Counted from the stretch's first letter, positions 1 through 6,980 are shown. The stretch is 12,831 nucleotides of DNA from Bacteroidota bacterium (GCA_023423835.1 JAFAEW010000142.1:1-12831), one strand, 5' to 3'. Made by a program: numbers and translations. Notes: generated from the sequence alone by a model not told the origin.

Positions 1-1011
1 GATCTTGCATCTCCGCTTTCAGAATTTCTCGGCGTTCTCGTACTAAGTGGTATTCTTTTTTTCGGTGGCCGGTTGGTGCTTTCCGGCAATGATCTTGCAT
101 TAACGCCAAGCGGGTTTATAGCCTATATCGCACTGTTTTCTCAGATCATCAATCCGGCAAAATCGTTGTCAACTGCATTCTATAACATGCAGAAGGGAAC
201 GGCAGCCATTACCCGCATTGAAGAGATTTTGAAGGCGCCGGTTACGGTTGATGAAAACCCGGATGGAATTCAGATAACAACCTTTGAAGAGTCTATTGAA
301 TTGAAGGACGTATACTTTTCCTACGAAGACTATTCCATCCTGAAAAAGATTGATTTAAAGATTCAGAAAGGGAAAACAGTTGCGCTGGTTGGATCGAGCG
401 GATCGGGCAAATCTACCCTTGCAGATTTGATTCCGCGTTTTCATGATGCTACGAAAGGAGAAATCCTGATTGATGGAATAAACATTAAAGAATACGCGCT
501 GGGTTATGTGCGGGAAATGATGGGAATTGTTACGCAGGAACCTGTACTGTTTAATGATACGATTGCAAATAACATTGCCCTTGGAAAAAAAGATGCAACG
601 GAAGAAGAGATCGTGAGGGCGGCAAAAATTGCCAATGCACACAGCTTCATCACCAAAAAAGAACAGGGATACGATACAAATATCGGCGATCGCGGATCAA
701 AATTAAGCGGTGGCGAAAGGCAGCGGCTTACGATTGCAAGGGCCGTTCTCAAAAACCCCCCGATCCTGATTTTGGATGAAGCAACCTCTTCACTTGATAC
801 GGAAAGCGAAAAGCTGGTGCAGGACGCCATCAACAACCTGATGCAGGATCGCACTTCGCTTGTCATCGCACACCGGCTCAGCACCGTGCGTCATGCCGAT
901 GAGATCATTGTTTTGAGCAATGGTGAAATTGCTGAGAGAGGAACGCATGCAGAGTTGCTTGAAAAAAACGGCATCTACCACCGGCTGGTTGCTATGCAGG
1001 AAGTAAAATAA
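1..1011 (+). CDS. ABC exporter, MsbA-like, fused membrane/ATPase protein (5' truncated by window edge)
   Basis: The frame is open from base 1, so the N-terminal part lies outside the window; 336 residues are visible. The first part is the end of the transmembrane domain, with a hydrophobic segment around residues 11-24 and the SPLSEFLG stretch typical of lipid/drug exporters. The nucleotide-binding domain follows with all key motifs: Walker A GSSGSGKST (residues 131-139), Q-loop in VTQEPVLF (Q179), signature LSGGERQR (235-242), Walker B ILILDE (255-260) and the H-loop histidine in AHRLS (H291). The site is therefore complete and probably active. Homodimeric exporters of this type move lipids such as the lipid A core, or drugs, across the inner membrane using ATP; the substrate cannot be told from this part. 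It ends in TAA directly against the stop of the convergent transketolase gene. Confidence 0.95.
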   Translation, partial: DLASPLSEFLGVLVLSGILFFGGRLVLSGNDLALTPSGFIAYIALFSQIINPAKSLSTAFYNMQKGTAAITRIEEILKAPVTVDENPDGIQITTFEESIELKDVYFSYEDYSILKKIDLKIQKGKTVALVGSSGSGKSTLADLIPRFHDATKGEILIDGINIKEYALGYVREMMGIVTQEPVLFNDTIANNIALGKKDATEEEIVRAAKIANAHSFITKKEQGYDTNIGDRGSKLSGGERQRLTIARAVLKNPPILILDEATSSLDTESEKLVQDAINNLMQDRTSLVIAHRLSTVRHADEIIVLSNGEIAERGTHAELLEKNGIYHRLVAMQEVK

Positions 1012-1854
1012 TCACAAATAATCACCGATGGTTTCCGGTAACTGCTCAAGCGCCAGTTTCAATTGTTCATCATTGGGAGCTACGCCGTGCCAGGAGTTGT
1101 GATTTTCCATAAAATCAACCCCTTTACCCATAATGGTTTTCATTAAGATGCAAACCGGCCGGCCCTGTCCGGTCATCGACTTTGCTTTCTCCAGCGTTGC
1201 GATCAATTCGTTCATATTGTTGCCATCGGTTTGCAGTACCTGCCAGTTGAAGGCTTCAAATTTTGCGTGCAGGTCGCCCAGATCCATAACCTGCTTTGTT
1301 GGTCCGTCAATCTGCTGGCCGTTCCAATCAATGGTAGAGATAAGATTATCGGCTTTTAGATTCGGCGCGCTGAGAATCGCTTCCCACATTTGTCCTTCCT
1401 GCAGTTCGCCATCGCCATGCAAGGAAAAGACGAGATGATCATCGCCATTGAGTTTTTTTGCCAGCGCCGCTCCGATAGCCACGCTCATTCCCTGTCCGAG
1501 AGATCCGCTGGCTATTCTTATGCCCGGAAGGTGTTCATGGGTTGCCGGATGGCCCTGCAATCTTGAGTTGAGCTTCCTGAAAGTAGCAAGTTCATCAACA
1601 GGAAAATAGCCACTTCTTGCAAGTGCAGCATAATAGACAGGAGAAATATGTCCGTTGGATAAAAAGAAAAGATCTTCGCCCTGTCCGTTCATGGAAAAAG
1701 CGGGATTATGTTTCATCACTTTGAAAAAAAGAGCTGTGAAGAAATCTGCACAACCCAGCGAACCGCCGGGATGTCCACTGTTAACAGCATGCACCATTCT
1801 GAGAATATCCCTTCTGATTTGGGCTGCCATCGATTCTAAATTCGTGTCTTGCAT
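1012..1854 (-). CDS. Transketolase, N-terminal (thiamine diphosphate binding) subunit
   Basis: A 280-residue protein matching the N-terminal half of transketolase, encoded in some bacteria as two polypeptides. Transketolase moves two-carbon ketol units between sugar phosphates in the non-oxidative pentose phosphate pathway. Visible marks are the HAVNSGHPGGSLGCAD start region, the SGSLGQGMSVAIGAALA stretch and the diphosphate-binding motif beginning GDGELQEGQMWEA and ending at DWNGQQID. The frame stays open upstream to an ATG at 1920, but the start at 1854 (MQDTNLES) gives the usual length of about 280 residues. A TAGATTTG box at 1876-1883 just upstream would lie inside the longer version. The C-terminal half needed for activity is not in the window: the downstream neighbour is the convergent ABC exporter and the upstream one is a divergent gene. 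Confidence 0.93.
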   Translation of the reverse strand: MQDTNLESMAAQIRRDILRMVHAVNSGHPGGSLGCADFFTALFFKVMKHNPAFSMNGQGEDLFFLSNGHISPVYYAALARSGYFPVDELATFRKLNSRLQGHPATHEHLPGIRIASGSLGQGMSVAIGAALAKKLNGDDHLVFSLHGDGELQEGQMWEAILSAPNLKADNLISTIDWNGQQIDGPTKQVMDLGDLHAKFEAFNWQVLQTDGNNMNELIATLEKAKSMTGQGRPVCILMKTIMGKGVDFMENHNSWHGVAPNDEQLKLALEQLPETIGDYL

Positions 1855-1875
1855 ATTGAAATTGGGCGTTTGAAG

Positions 1876-1909
1876 CAAATCTAAGCAGAAAAAGATGCTT
1901 GTAAGACAA
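1876..1909 (-). promoter_or_regulatory. Promoter for the transketolase subunit gene
   Basis: On the minus strand TAGATTTG (1883-1876) matches the Bacteroidota -7 consensus TAnnTTTG exactly. A TTG (1909-1907) lies 23 nt upstream, slightly longer than the usual 19-21. Transcription would start about 18 nt before the ATG at 1854, which supports that start. The -33 box lies in an inverted repeat shared with the divergent promoter. Confidence 0.5.
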
Positions 1910-1911
1910 GC
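1897..1911. repeat. Inverted repeat GCTTGT-AAG-ACAAGC spanning two divergent -33 boxes
   Basis: A perfect 6-bp inverted repeat with a 3-base spacer. The TTG of the plus-strand promoter (1899-1901) and the TTG of the minus-strand promoter (1909-1907) occupy equivalent positions in the two arms. It may be an operator, or merely two -33 boxes placed symmetrically. Confidence 0.55.
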
Positions 1912-1928
1912 CGTTGCCATTATCTTTG
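1899..1928 (+). promoter_or_regulatory. Promoter for the WecA-type transferase gene
   Basis: TTG (1899-1901), 19 nt, then TATCTTTG (1921-1928) matches the Bacteroidota TTG-N19-TAnnTTTG promoter. The predicted transcript starts near 1932, giving a leader of about 85 nt before the ATG at 2017. It overlaps the divergent transketolase promoter. Confidence 0.6.
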
Positions 1929-2016
1929 CAGCTATTTAAAAACTTTTAAGGTTTTTGAATTCGGTTTAATATTTGTTAAGCATACAAAGCTGGACTGAAC
2001 TTAAAACTTCATTCGC

Positions 2017-3156
2017 ATGGTTTTAGTAATCGGTGGGACTTTGATTTCTTTTCTTATCACATTTTTTTTAATGCCTTTCATAATCAGGATTGCACGCATT
2101 AATAAATTGTACGATATTCCTGACGAAAGAAAAACACACACTTATTCAATTTCTTCACTCGGAGGCGTTGGTATTGTAGCAGGACTTTCCATCAGCTTAT
2201 TATTGATTTCTGATTTCAAAATGGGTGAATCGGAATTTCAATATTTTCTCGCATCGATTTTTATTATTTTTATTCTTGGCGTTATCGACGACATTTTTGT
2301 TTTACGTGCCTGGAAAAAAGTATTATTTCAAATTCTCGTAGCAGCACTTTTAACGGCGAAAGGCCACCTTTTGATTTTAAATCTTCATGGATTGGCAGGC
2401 ATCGGTGAGCTTGGCAATGCAATGAGTTATCTCATCACTTTCTTTGTAATCATCCTCGTTGTGAATTCCTTTAATCTGATCGATGGCATCGACGGCCTCG
2501 CAGGTTCACTCGGCTTAGTGAGTTCGCTAACCTTTGGAACGTTTTTTCTGATCAATGGCAACATCGCTTATGCGATTATCGGCTATGCGCTCTCCGGCTC
2601 ACTGCTCGCATTTCTTTATTTCAACTTTCCGCCGGCAAAAATATTTATGGGTGATTCAGGATCGATGCTCATCGGGTTGGTAAATGCGATTCTCCTGATT
2701 GAATTCATCCAGGTGGGAAACACCGATATTGCGCATCCCGTTTATTCTCCTTTTGTGGTAGGATTCGGAATTTTAACCGTACCGCTGCTCGACGTTTTAC
2801 GCGTTTTTATTATCCGTCTCACAAAAGGCGTTTCTCCCTTTGCTCCCGACCGCAATCATCTGCATCATCTTTTACTGGTAAAAGGATTTACGCACAAACA
2901 GGTGACCCTGCTGATGGTGGGGGCTTCTATCGTTTTTTCCGCCATTGTGTTTAACCTTCAGCTTCTCGATACAAACCTCGTAATGATTCTGCTGACGCTG
3001 CTTTTTTTCGCAGGCGTGTTTATCATCAAATATTTTCTTCCCTCCAGAAAACTTCATGTTGTTGCCGATAAAGACACCAACACCCAGCCGGTTGGCGATG
3101 GAAAGGTTCTTACCCTCTACGGAAAGAACGAAGCCGCGGTGGTGAAAGAAGATTAA
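2017..3156 (+). CDS. WecA/MraY-family polyprenyl-phosphate sugar-1-phosphate transferase
   Basis: A 379-residue integral membrane enzyme, with about ten hydrophobic segments, of the family that moves a sugar 1-phosphate (GlcNAc-1-P for WecA) from a UDP-sugar to undecaprenyl phosphate. This is the first step of O-antigen, capsule or similar glycan synthesis at the inner membrane. Visible family marks: PDERKTH-x-SSLGGVGI near residues 35-53, the aspartate pair in GVIDDIF (91-92), NSFNLIDGIDGLAGS (150-164), FMGDSGSMLIG (210-220), and the cytoplasmic histidine motif PDRNHLHHLLL (278-288), which points to the WecA type rather than MraY. The tail from about residue 341 is polar. The sugar cannot be told from sequence; GlcNAc is the family default. 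It stands alone, with its own promoter about 90 bp upstream. Confidence 0.92.
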   Translation: MVLVIGGTLISFLITFFLMPFIIRIARINKLYDIPDERKTHTYSISSLGGVGIVAGLSISLLLISDFKMGESEFQYFLASIFIIFILGVIDDIFVLRAWKKVLFQILVAALLTAKGHLLILNLHGLAGIGELGNAMSYLITFFVIILVVNSFNLIDGIDGLAGSLGLVSSLTFGTFFLINGNIAYAIIGYALSGSLLAFLYFNFPPAKIFMGDSGSMLIGLVNAILLIEFIQVGNTDIAHPVYSPFVVGFGILTVPLLDVLRVFIIRLTKGVSPFAPDRNHLHHLLLVKGFTHKQVTLLMVGASIVFSAIVFNLQLLDTNLVMILLTLLFFAGVFIIKYFLPSRKLHVVADKDTNTQPVGDGKVLTLYGKNEAAVVKED

Positions 3157-3280
3157 AGCGAAACCGAACGTAATTTGCGGCTTCCCTGCCCATCAGAAAA
3201 CTTACCTCCGCTTCATCATCCTTTAGCCGATATTCCTTCCACAAATCTCTCAATTGCCTTAAAAAGTTCAACTTATTTAT

Positions 3281-3288
3281 TAATTTTA
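3281..3288 (+). promoter_or_regulatory. Possible -7 box upstream of the oxidoreductase gene
   Basis: TAATTTTA differs from TAnnTTTG only at the last base and lies 22 nt before the ATG at 3311. A TTG is present at 3254-3256, but the 24-nt gap is longer than usual. The same octamer is found at a similar distance before the cytochrome gene (5692-5699). The rest of the 154-bp gap from 3157 shows no convincing gene or terminator. Confidence 0.3.
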
Positions 3289-3310
3289 GACCTCATTCAA
3301 AATCAATTTA

Positions 3311-4465
3311 ATGAACAGAAAATTAAGAATGGGAATGATTGGTGGCGGAATGGATGCCTTCATCGGAGCCATCCACCGGCTCGCCTTCAATATGGACGGA
3401 CAAGTTGAGATGGTTGCCGGCGCCTTAAGTATTAATCCCGATGTGGCGAAAAAATCGGGCGAACTGCTTTTTCTGGATCCCGACAGGATTTATTTGAATT
3501 ATGAGGACATGATCAATGCTGAAAGTAAGATGCCGGAGGATAAAAGGCTTGATTTTATCACGATTGTTACCCCAAACTTTGCACATTTTGCGCCGGCAAT
3601 GATGGCGCTGGACAACGGATTTAATGTGGTAATAGAAAAGCCGATGACTTTCACCCTGGAGGAAGCGAAACAACTTCAAAAAAAGGTAGAGGAAACCGGA
3701 TTGTTACTCTGTTTAACCCACACCTATTCCGGATATCCGATGGTAAAACAGGCAAAGGCAATGGTTGCAAACGGCGAAATCGGGAAAGTGCGAAAAGTGA
3801 TGGTTGAATATCCCCAGGGCTGGTTGAGTAAATTATCTGAACGGGAAGGCAATGCCCAGGCTACCTGGCGAACCGATCCCTCAAAAAGCGGAAAAAGCGG
3901 AAGTATGGGTGATATCGGAACACATGCTGCCCATCTTGCCGAATATATCACTGGATCCAGAATCACCCAACTTTGTGCCGATTTAAACACGTTGGTTGCA
4001 GGCCGCATGCTCGATGATGACGGAAATGTGCTTCTGAAATTTGATAACGGCGCTTCCGGAGTGCTCGTGGCAACACAAGTTGCAGCCGGTGAAGAAAATG
4101 CACTTAGGATCAGGGTTTACGGAGAAAAAGGAGGATTAGACTGGTTTCAACACGATCCGAATACCCTTTGGGTAAAATGGCTCGATGCGCCCATGCAGGT
4201 GTATAGAACCGGTAGCCCGTATTTGAGTGAAGTGGCAAAACATAATACAAGAACCCCGGCCGGACATCCAGAAGGATACATAGAAGCTTTCGCCAATATC
4301 TATAAAAATTTCACCGAAACCATCCAGGCAAAAATTGAAGGAAAAACACTCAAGGCATCCCCTGATTTTCCCACAGTGGAAGACGGCGTACGCGGCATGG
4401 CTTTTATCGACAATGTGGTTGAAAGCGCGAAGAGCGATAAAAAATGGACGGAGTTTAAAGTATAA
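3311..4465 (+). CDS. Gfo/Idh/MocA-family NAD(P)-dependent sugar oxidoreductase
   Basis: A 384-residue protein with the usual two-domain build of this family. The N-terminal Rossmann fold shows the dinucleotide-binding motif GMIGGG (residues 8-13). The EKP motif (109-111) carries the conserved lysine, and GDIGTHAAH (200-208) supplies the usual catalytic aspartate and histidine (D201, H205). The C-terminal half is the alpha/beta substrate domain. Family members oxidise or reduce sugars and cyclitols, often at C3, with tightly bound or exchangeable NAD(P). No Sec or Tat signal is present, so it should be cytosolic. It is the first of four same-strand genes with a TIM-barrel protein, a cytochrome c and a DUF1080 protein, which suggests a role in 3-keto-sugar metabolism. 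The exact substrate is unknown. Confidence 0.93.
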   Translation: MNRKLRMGMIGGGMDAFIGAIHRLAFNMDGQVEMVAGALSINPDVAKKSGELLFLDPDRIYLNYEDMINAESKMPEDKRLDFITIVTPNFAHFAPAMMALDNGFNVVIEKPMTFTLEEAKQLQKKVEETGLLLCLTHTYSGYPMVKQAKAMVANGEIGKVRKVMVEYPQGWLSKLSEREGNAQATWRTDPSKSGKSGSMGDIGTHAAHLAEYITGSRITQLCADLNTLVAGRMLDDDGNVLLKFDNGASGVLVATQVAAGEENALRIRVYGEKGGLDWFQHDPNTLWVKWLDAPMQVYRTGSPYLSEVAKHNTRTPAGHPEGYIEAFANIYKNFTETIQAKIEGKTLKASPDFPTVEDGVRGMAFIDNVVESAKSDKKWTEFKV

Positions 4466-4606
4466 AAGAGGAAGGGGGCAGGAGATTAGCGCCGGAAATA
4501 GTCACAAGACCGTTCATTATTTTTTTTGCAACGGTGAACTTCTCAGGTGCGATCTTCCTAGCACCTCCAATACGCGAACAGAAAAAATTTGAATCAATAG
4601 AAGACT
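4466..4606 (+). other. 141-bp intergenic spacer with two small inverted repeats
   Basis: The spacer holds ACCGTT (4509-4514) pairing with AACGGT (4530-4535) around a T-rich 15-nt loop, and AGGTGC (4545-4550) pairing with GCACCT (4561-4566) around 10 nt. Neither stem is followed by a T run, so neither looks like an ordinary terminator. They could be leader structure or an mRNA-processing site. AAAATTTG at 4584-4591 is only a weak -7 match before the ATG at 4607. Confidence 0.35.
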
Positions 4607-5659
4607 ATGACTACAATTAAAGGACCTGGAATATTTTTAGCACAGTTTATTGGCGATGATCCGCCGTTCAATGATCTTACTTCCATTTGTCAATGGGCGA
4701 AAGAACTCGGATTTGTGGGAATTCAGCTCCCAACCAACGACAGCCGGTTTATTGATCTGCAGCAAGCGGCAGAAAGTAAGACCTATGCGGCAGAACTGAA
4801 GGGAAAGGTGGAAGAAACAGGATTGCAGATAACAGAACTTTCAACGCATTTGCAGGGGCAGCTAATAGCGGTAAATCCTGCTTACGATACCTTGTTTGAC
4901 GGCTTTGCGCCGGAGCCCCTGCGAGGTCATGCGAAAGAAAGAACGGACTGGGCAGTTCAGCAATTAATGTATGCAGCAAAAGCATCCGAAAATCTCGGCT
5001 TAAACGCACATGCCACCTTCAGCGGTTCGCTGCTTTGGCACACGATCTATCCCTGGCCACAACGTCCGCCCGGTCTGGTGGAAGATGGCTTTTCAGAACT
5101 CGCGAAAAGATGGTTGCCTGTTCTCAATAAGTTTGATGATTGCGGCGTTGATCTTTGTTATGAGATCCATCCCGGTGAAGATCTCCACGACGGCATTTCT
5201 TTTGAAATGTTTTTAGACAAAGTGCATCAGCATCCCCGCGCCTGCTTGTTGTACGACCCGTCACACCTGCTCTTACAATGTCTCGATTATCTCGAATACA
5301 TCGACATTTACCATGAAAGGATCAAAATGTTTCATGTAAAAGATGCCGAGTTCAATCCAACGGGAAGACAGGGAGTGTATGGAGGATATCAAGGCTGGAT
5401 CAATCGCGCCGGCCGGTTCAGATCGCTCGGAGACGGGCAGGTCGACTTCAAGTCGATTTTCAGTAAAATGGCACAATATGATTATAAAGGATGGGCGGTT
5501 TTGGAGTGGGAATGCGCGCTTAAAAATCCGGAAGACGGTGCAAAAGAGGGAGCAGAATTTATTAAAAATCAGATTATCAGGGTAACAGAAAAAGCCTTTG
5601 ATGATTTTGCCGCAACTTCCATCGATGATAATTTAAATAAACGGATATTAGGAATTTAA
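4607..5659 (+). CDS. Xylose-isomerase-like TIM-barrel protein (sugar phosphate isomerase/epimerase family)
   Basis: A 350-residue protein of the AP endonuclease 2/xylose-isomerase-like barrel family, whose members isomerise, epimerise or hydrate sugars using a divalent metal. Likely metal ligands sit at barrel-strand ends: E186 in CYEIHPGE, D217 in LYDPSH, H243 in FHVKD and E300 in VLEWE; H220 and D246 are further conserved-looking polar residues. LGFVGIQLP (34-42) and the SLGDGQVDF segment (273-281) are typical of the family. No signal peptide is seen, so it is cytosolic. Its place after a Gfo/Idh/MocA oxidoreductase is a pairing seen in many sugar and inositol catabolic clusters; it may act on the keto product of that enzyme. 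Being a hydratase rather than an isomerase is possible and cannot be settled from sequence. Confidence 0.9.
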   Translation: MTTIKGPGIFLAQFIGDDPPFNDLTSICQWAKELGFVGIQLPTNDSRFIDLQQAAESKTYAAELKGKVEETGLQITELSTHLQGQLIAVNPAYDTLFDGFAPEPLRGHAKERTDWAVQQLMYAAKASENLGLNAHATFSGSLLWHTIYPWPQRPPGLVEDGFSELAKRWLPVLNKFDDCGVDLCYEIHPGEDLHDGISFEMFLDKVHQHPRACLLYDPSHLLLQCLDYLEYIDIYHERIKMFHVKDAEFNPTGRQGVYGGYQGWINRAGRFRSLGDGQVDFKSIFSKMAQYDYKGWAVLEWECALKNPEDGAKEGAEFIKNQIIRVTEKAFDDFAATSIDDNLNKRILGI

Positions 5660-5691
5660 TGAATACCTTTACGTTTTATTAACTTGTTTTT

Positions 5692-5699
5692 TAATTTTA
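5692..5699 (+). promoter_or_regulatory. Possible -7 box upstream of the cytochrome gene
   Basis: TAATTTTA lies 18 nt before the ATG at 5718, in an AT-rich 58-bp gap after the TIM-barrel gene. It is the same octamer as at 3281-3288. No well-spaced TTG was found, so an internal promoter is only a suggestion. Confidence 0.22.
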
Positions 5700-5717
5700 C
5701 AACAAAAAATAGATGAT

Positions 5718-6131
5718 ATGAAAAAGTATTTGATTGCCTTTACACTTTTGTCTTTCGTTGTAGCCTGTGGCAGCAACAATGATAATGAAAACGCTGGTAA
5801 TAACGGAGCAACAGAAGAAAATGCAGATGCCGGAGCAGCCACTGAAGACGTTACACAAACGGCAGCCTATAAGGAAGGTCTTGCATTGATCGGCAAAAAC
5901 GATTGCTTAACCTGTCACACCGTAAATCAAAAATTGGTTGGGCCTTCTTATATGGATGTTTCCAATAAATATGCAGGATCAGATACAGCCGTAACTTATC
6001 TCGCTCATAAAATAATTCATGGCGGATCCGGTGTATGGGGCGATATTGCCATGACACCACATCCAAACCTTTCTCAACAGGATGCAGAAGCCATGGTTAA
6101 ATATATTTTATTATTAAAAGATACTCAATAA
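5718..6131 (+). CDS. Lipoprotein class I cytochrome c
   Basis: A 137-residue secreted monohaem cytochrome c. The N-terminus is a lipoprotein signal (MKKY, hydrophobic stretch, lipobox VVAC with the acylated cysteine at residue 17), followed by an Asn/Glu/Ala-rich linker to about residue 48. The haem site is CLTCH (63-67), and M112 in DIAMTPHP is the probable sixth haem ligand. The segment LVGPSYMDVSNKY (73-85) and the closing helix QDAEAMVKYILLL are as in small cytochromes of the c551/c552 type. It would be anchored to a membrane facing the periplasm and carry electrons between a dehydrogenase and the respiratory chain. The next gene begins one base after its stop, so the two are very likely co-transcribed. 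Confidence 0.93.
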   Translation: MKKYLIAFTLLSFVVACGSNNDNENAGNNGATEENADAGAATEDVTQTAAYKEGLALIGKNDCLTCHTVNQKLVGPSYMDVSNKYAGSDTAVTYLAHKIIHGGSGVWGDIAMTPHPNLSQQDAEAMVKYILLLKDTQ

Positions 6132-6132
6132 G

Positions 6133-6879
6133 ATGCGATCATTACTACTTGCCGGACTGGTATGCACTTTATTTTCCTGTAATTCTGCAAGAAATACCGC
6201 ATCTAACGGTTCGGGCGAAATGAATTCAAATGCCGGAAATACCTCAAAAGACGGCTGGATAAGCCTTTTTGATGGCAAAACGCTCAGTGGCTGGCATTCC
6301 TACGGAAAGTCGGCTCCCGGGTCTGCGTGGGTAGTTGATGACGGTGCCATCCATTTGGATGCTTCCAATAAAGCCGGGTATCAATCAAACGGAGGCGGCG
6401 ACCTGGTAACGGATCAGAGTTTTAAGGATTTTGATCTGCAACTTGACTGGAAGATCTCTAAAGACGGAAACAGCGGCGTAATCTTTTATATTCACGAAGA
6501 CACGGCCCGGTTCGACGAGAGCTGGCGTTCAGGTCCGGAGATCCAGGTGTTGGACAATGCCGGTCATCCGGATGCCAAAATATATAAACATCGCGCCGGC
6601 GACCTGTATGATCTGATAGCGAGTTCGCCGGAAACGGTGAGGCCGTACGGAGAATGGAATCATCTGGAAATTAAAAGCCTGAACGGACAACTCGATGTGT
6701 ATTTAAACGATACGCACGTCTTATCAACCACTATGTGGAACGATGAGTGGAAGCAGTTAATCGCAGGCAGTAAATTCAAAAACAGTCCCGACTTTGGCAC
6801 CTTCAGAGAAGGTAAAATTGCACTGCAGGATCACGGAAATGACGTTTGGTTTAAAGATATACGCATCAAAAGATTATAA
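6133..6879 (+). CDS. DUF1080 / 3-keto-disaccharide hydrolase family lipoprotein
   Basis: A 248-residue protein with a lipoprotein signal (lipobox LFSC, acylated cysteine at residue 16), a short Asn/Ser-rich linker, and from about residue 40 to the end a single domain of the concanavalin-like jelly-roll family PF06439 (formerly DUF1080). Family marks are GWISLFDGKTLSGWH (41-55), the DFDLQLDWKIS strand, GNSGVIFYIHED, GPEIQVLDN, a GEWNHLEI stretch and the closing strand VWFKDIRIKRL. Members are associated with cleavage of glycosides whose sugar has been oxidised to the 3-keto form. The protein should sit at the periplasmic or outer-membrane face. It starts one base after the cytochrome stop and is followed by a strong terminator, so it is last in its transcript. 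Substrate and mechanism (hydrolysis or elimination) are inferred only from the family. Confidence 0.92.
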   Translation: MRSLLLAGLVCTLFSCNSARNTASNGSGEMNSNAGNTSKDGWISLFDGKTLSGWHSYGKSAPGSAWVVDDGAIHLDASNKAGYQSNGGGDLVTDQSFKDFDLQLDWKISKDGNSGVIFYIHEDTARFDESWRSGPEIQVLDNAGHPDAKIYKHRAGDLYDLIASSPETVRPYGEWNHLEIKSLNGQLDVYLNDTHVLSTTMWNDEWKQLIAGSKFKNSPDFGTFREGKIALQDHGNDVWFKDIRIKRL

Positions 6880-6907
6880 TCCTTTCCGGATTCATTTAGT
6901 TGAAGGA

Positions 6908-6935
6908 GCCACCTGTTTTAGGTGGCTTTTTTTTT
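6908..6935 (+). terminator. Intrinsic terminator after the DUF1080 gene
   Basis: A perfect 7-bp GC-rich stem, GCCACCT (6908-6914) with AGGTGGC (6920-6926), a 5-base loop, and nine T residues straight after it. It lies 28 bp after the DUF1080 stop and ends the 3311-6879 gene set. Confidence 0.92.
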
Positions 6936-6956
6936 GGTGTTTTTTCAGGCGGTCTG

Positions 6957-6979
6957 AACTTCGCTTTAACGAGGAAGTT
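6957..6979 (-). terminator. Possible weak hairpin after comB
   Basis: AACTTC (6957-6962) pairs with GAAGTT (6974-6979) directly beyond the comB stop at 6981. There is no T tract on the minus strand after it, so termination here is uncertain. Confidence 0.25.
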
Positions 6980-6980
6980 A

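Noticed and set aside
1855..1920. Longer N-terminus for the transketolase subunit from an ATG at 1920
   Set aside because: The extra 22 residues do not fit the family, and the likely promoter box at 1876-1883 would lie within the coding part.
3157..3310. Search for a terminator or small gene in the gap after the WecA-type gene
   Set aside because: No stem followed by a T run and no credible short reading frame; only a weak promoter-like box was found.
3175..3408. 77-codon open frame on the plus strand starting in the gap after the WecA-type gene
   Set aside because: It runs into the oxidoreductase coding region in another frame, has low-complexity Pro/Leu/His-rich content and matches no family; the oxidoreductase start at 3311 is well supported.
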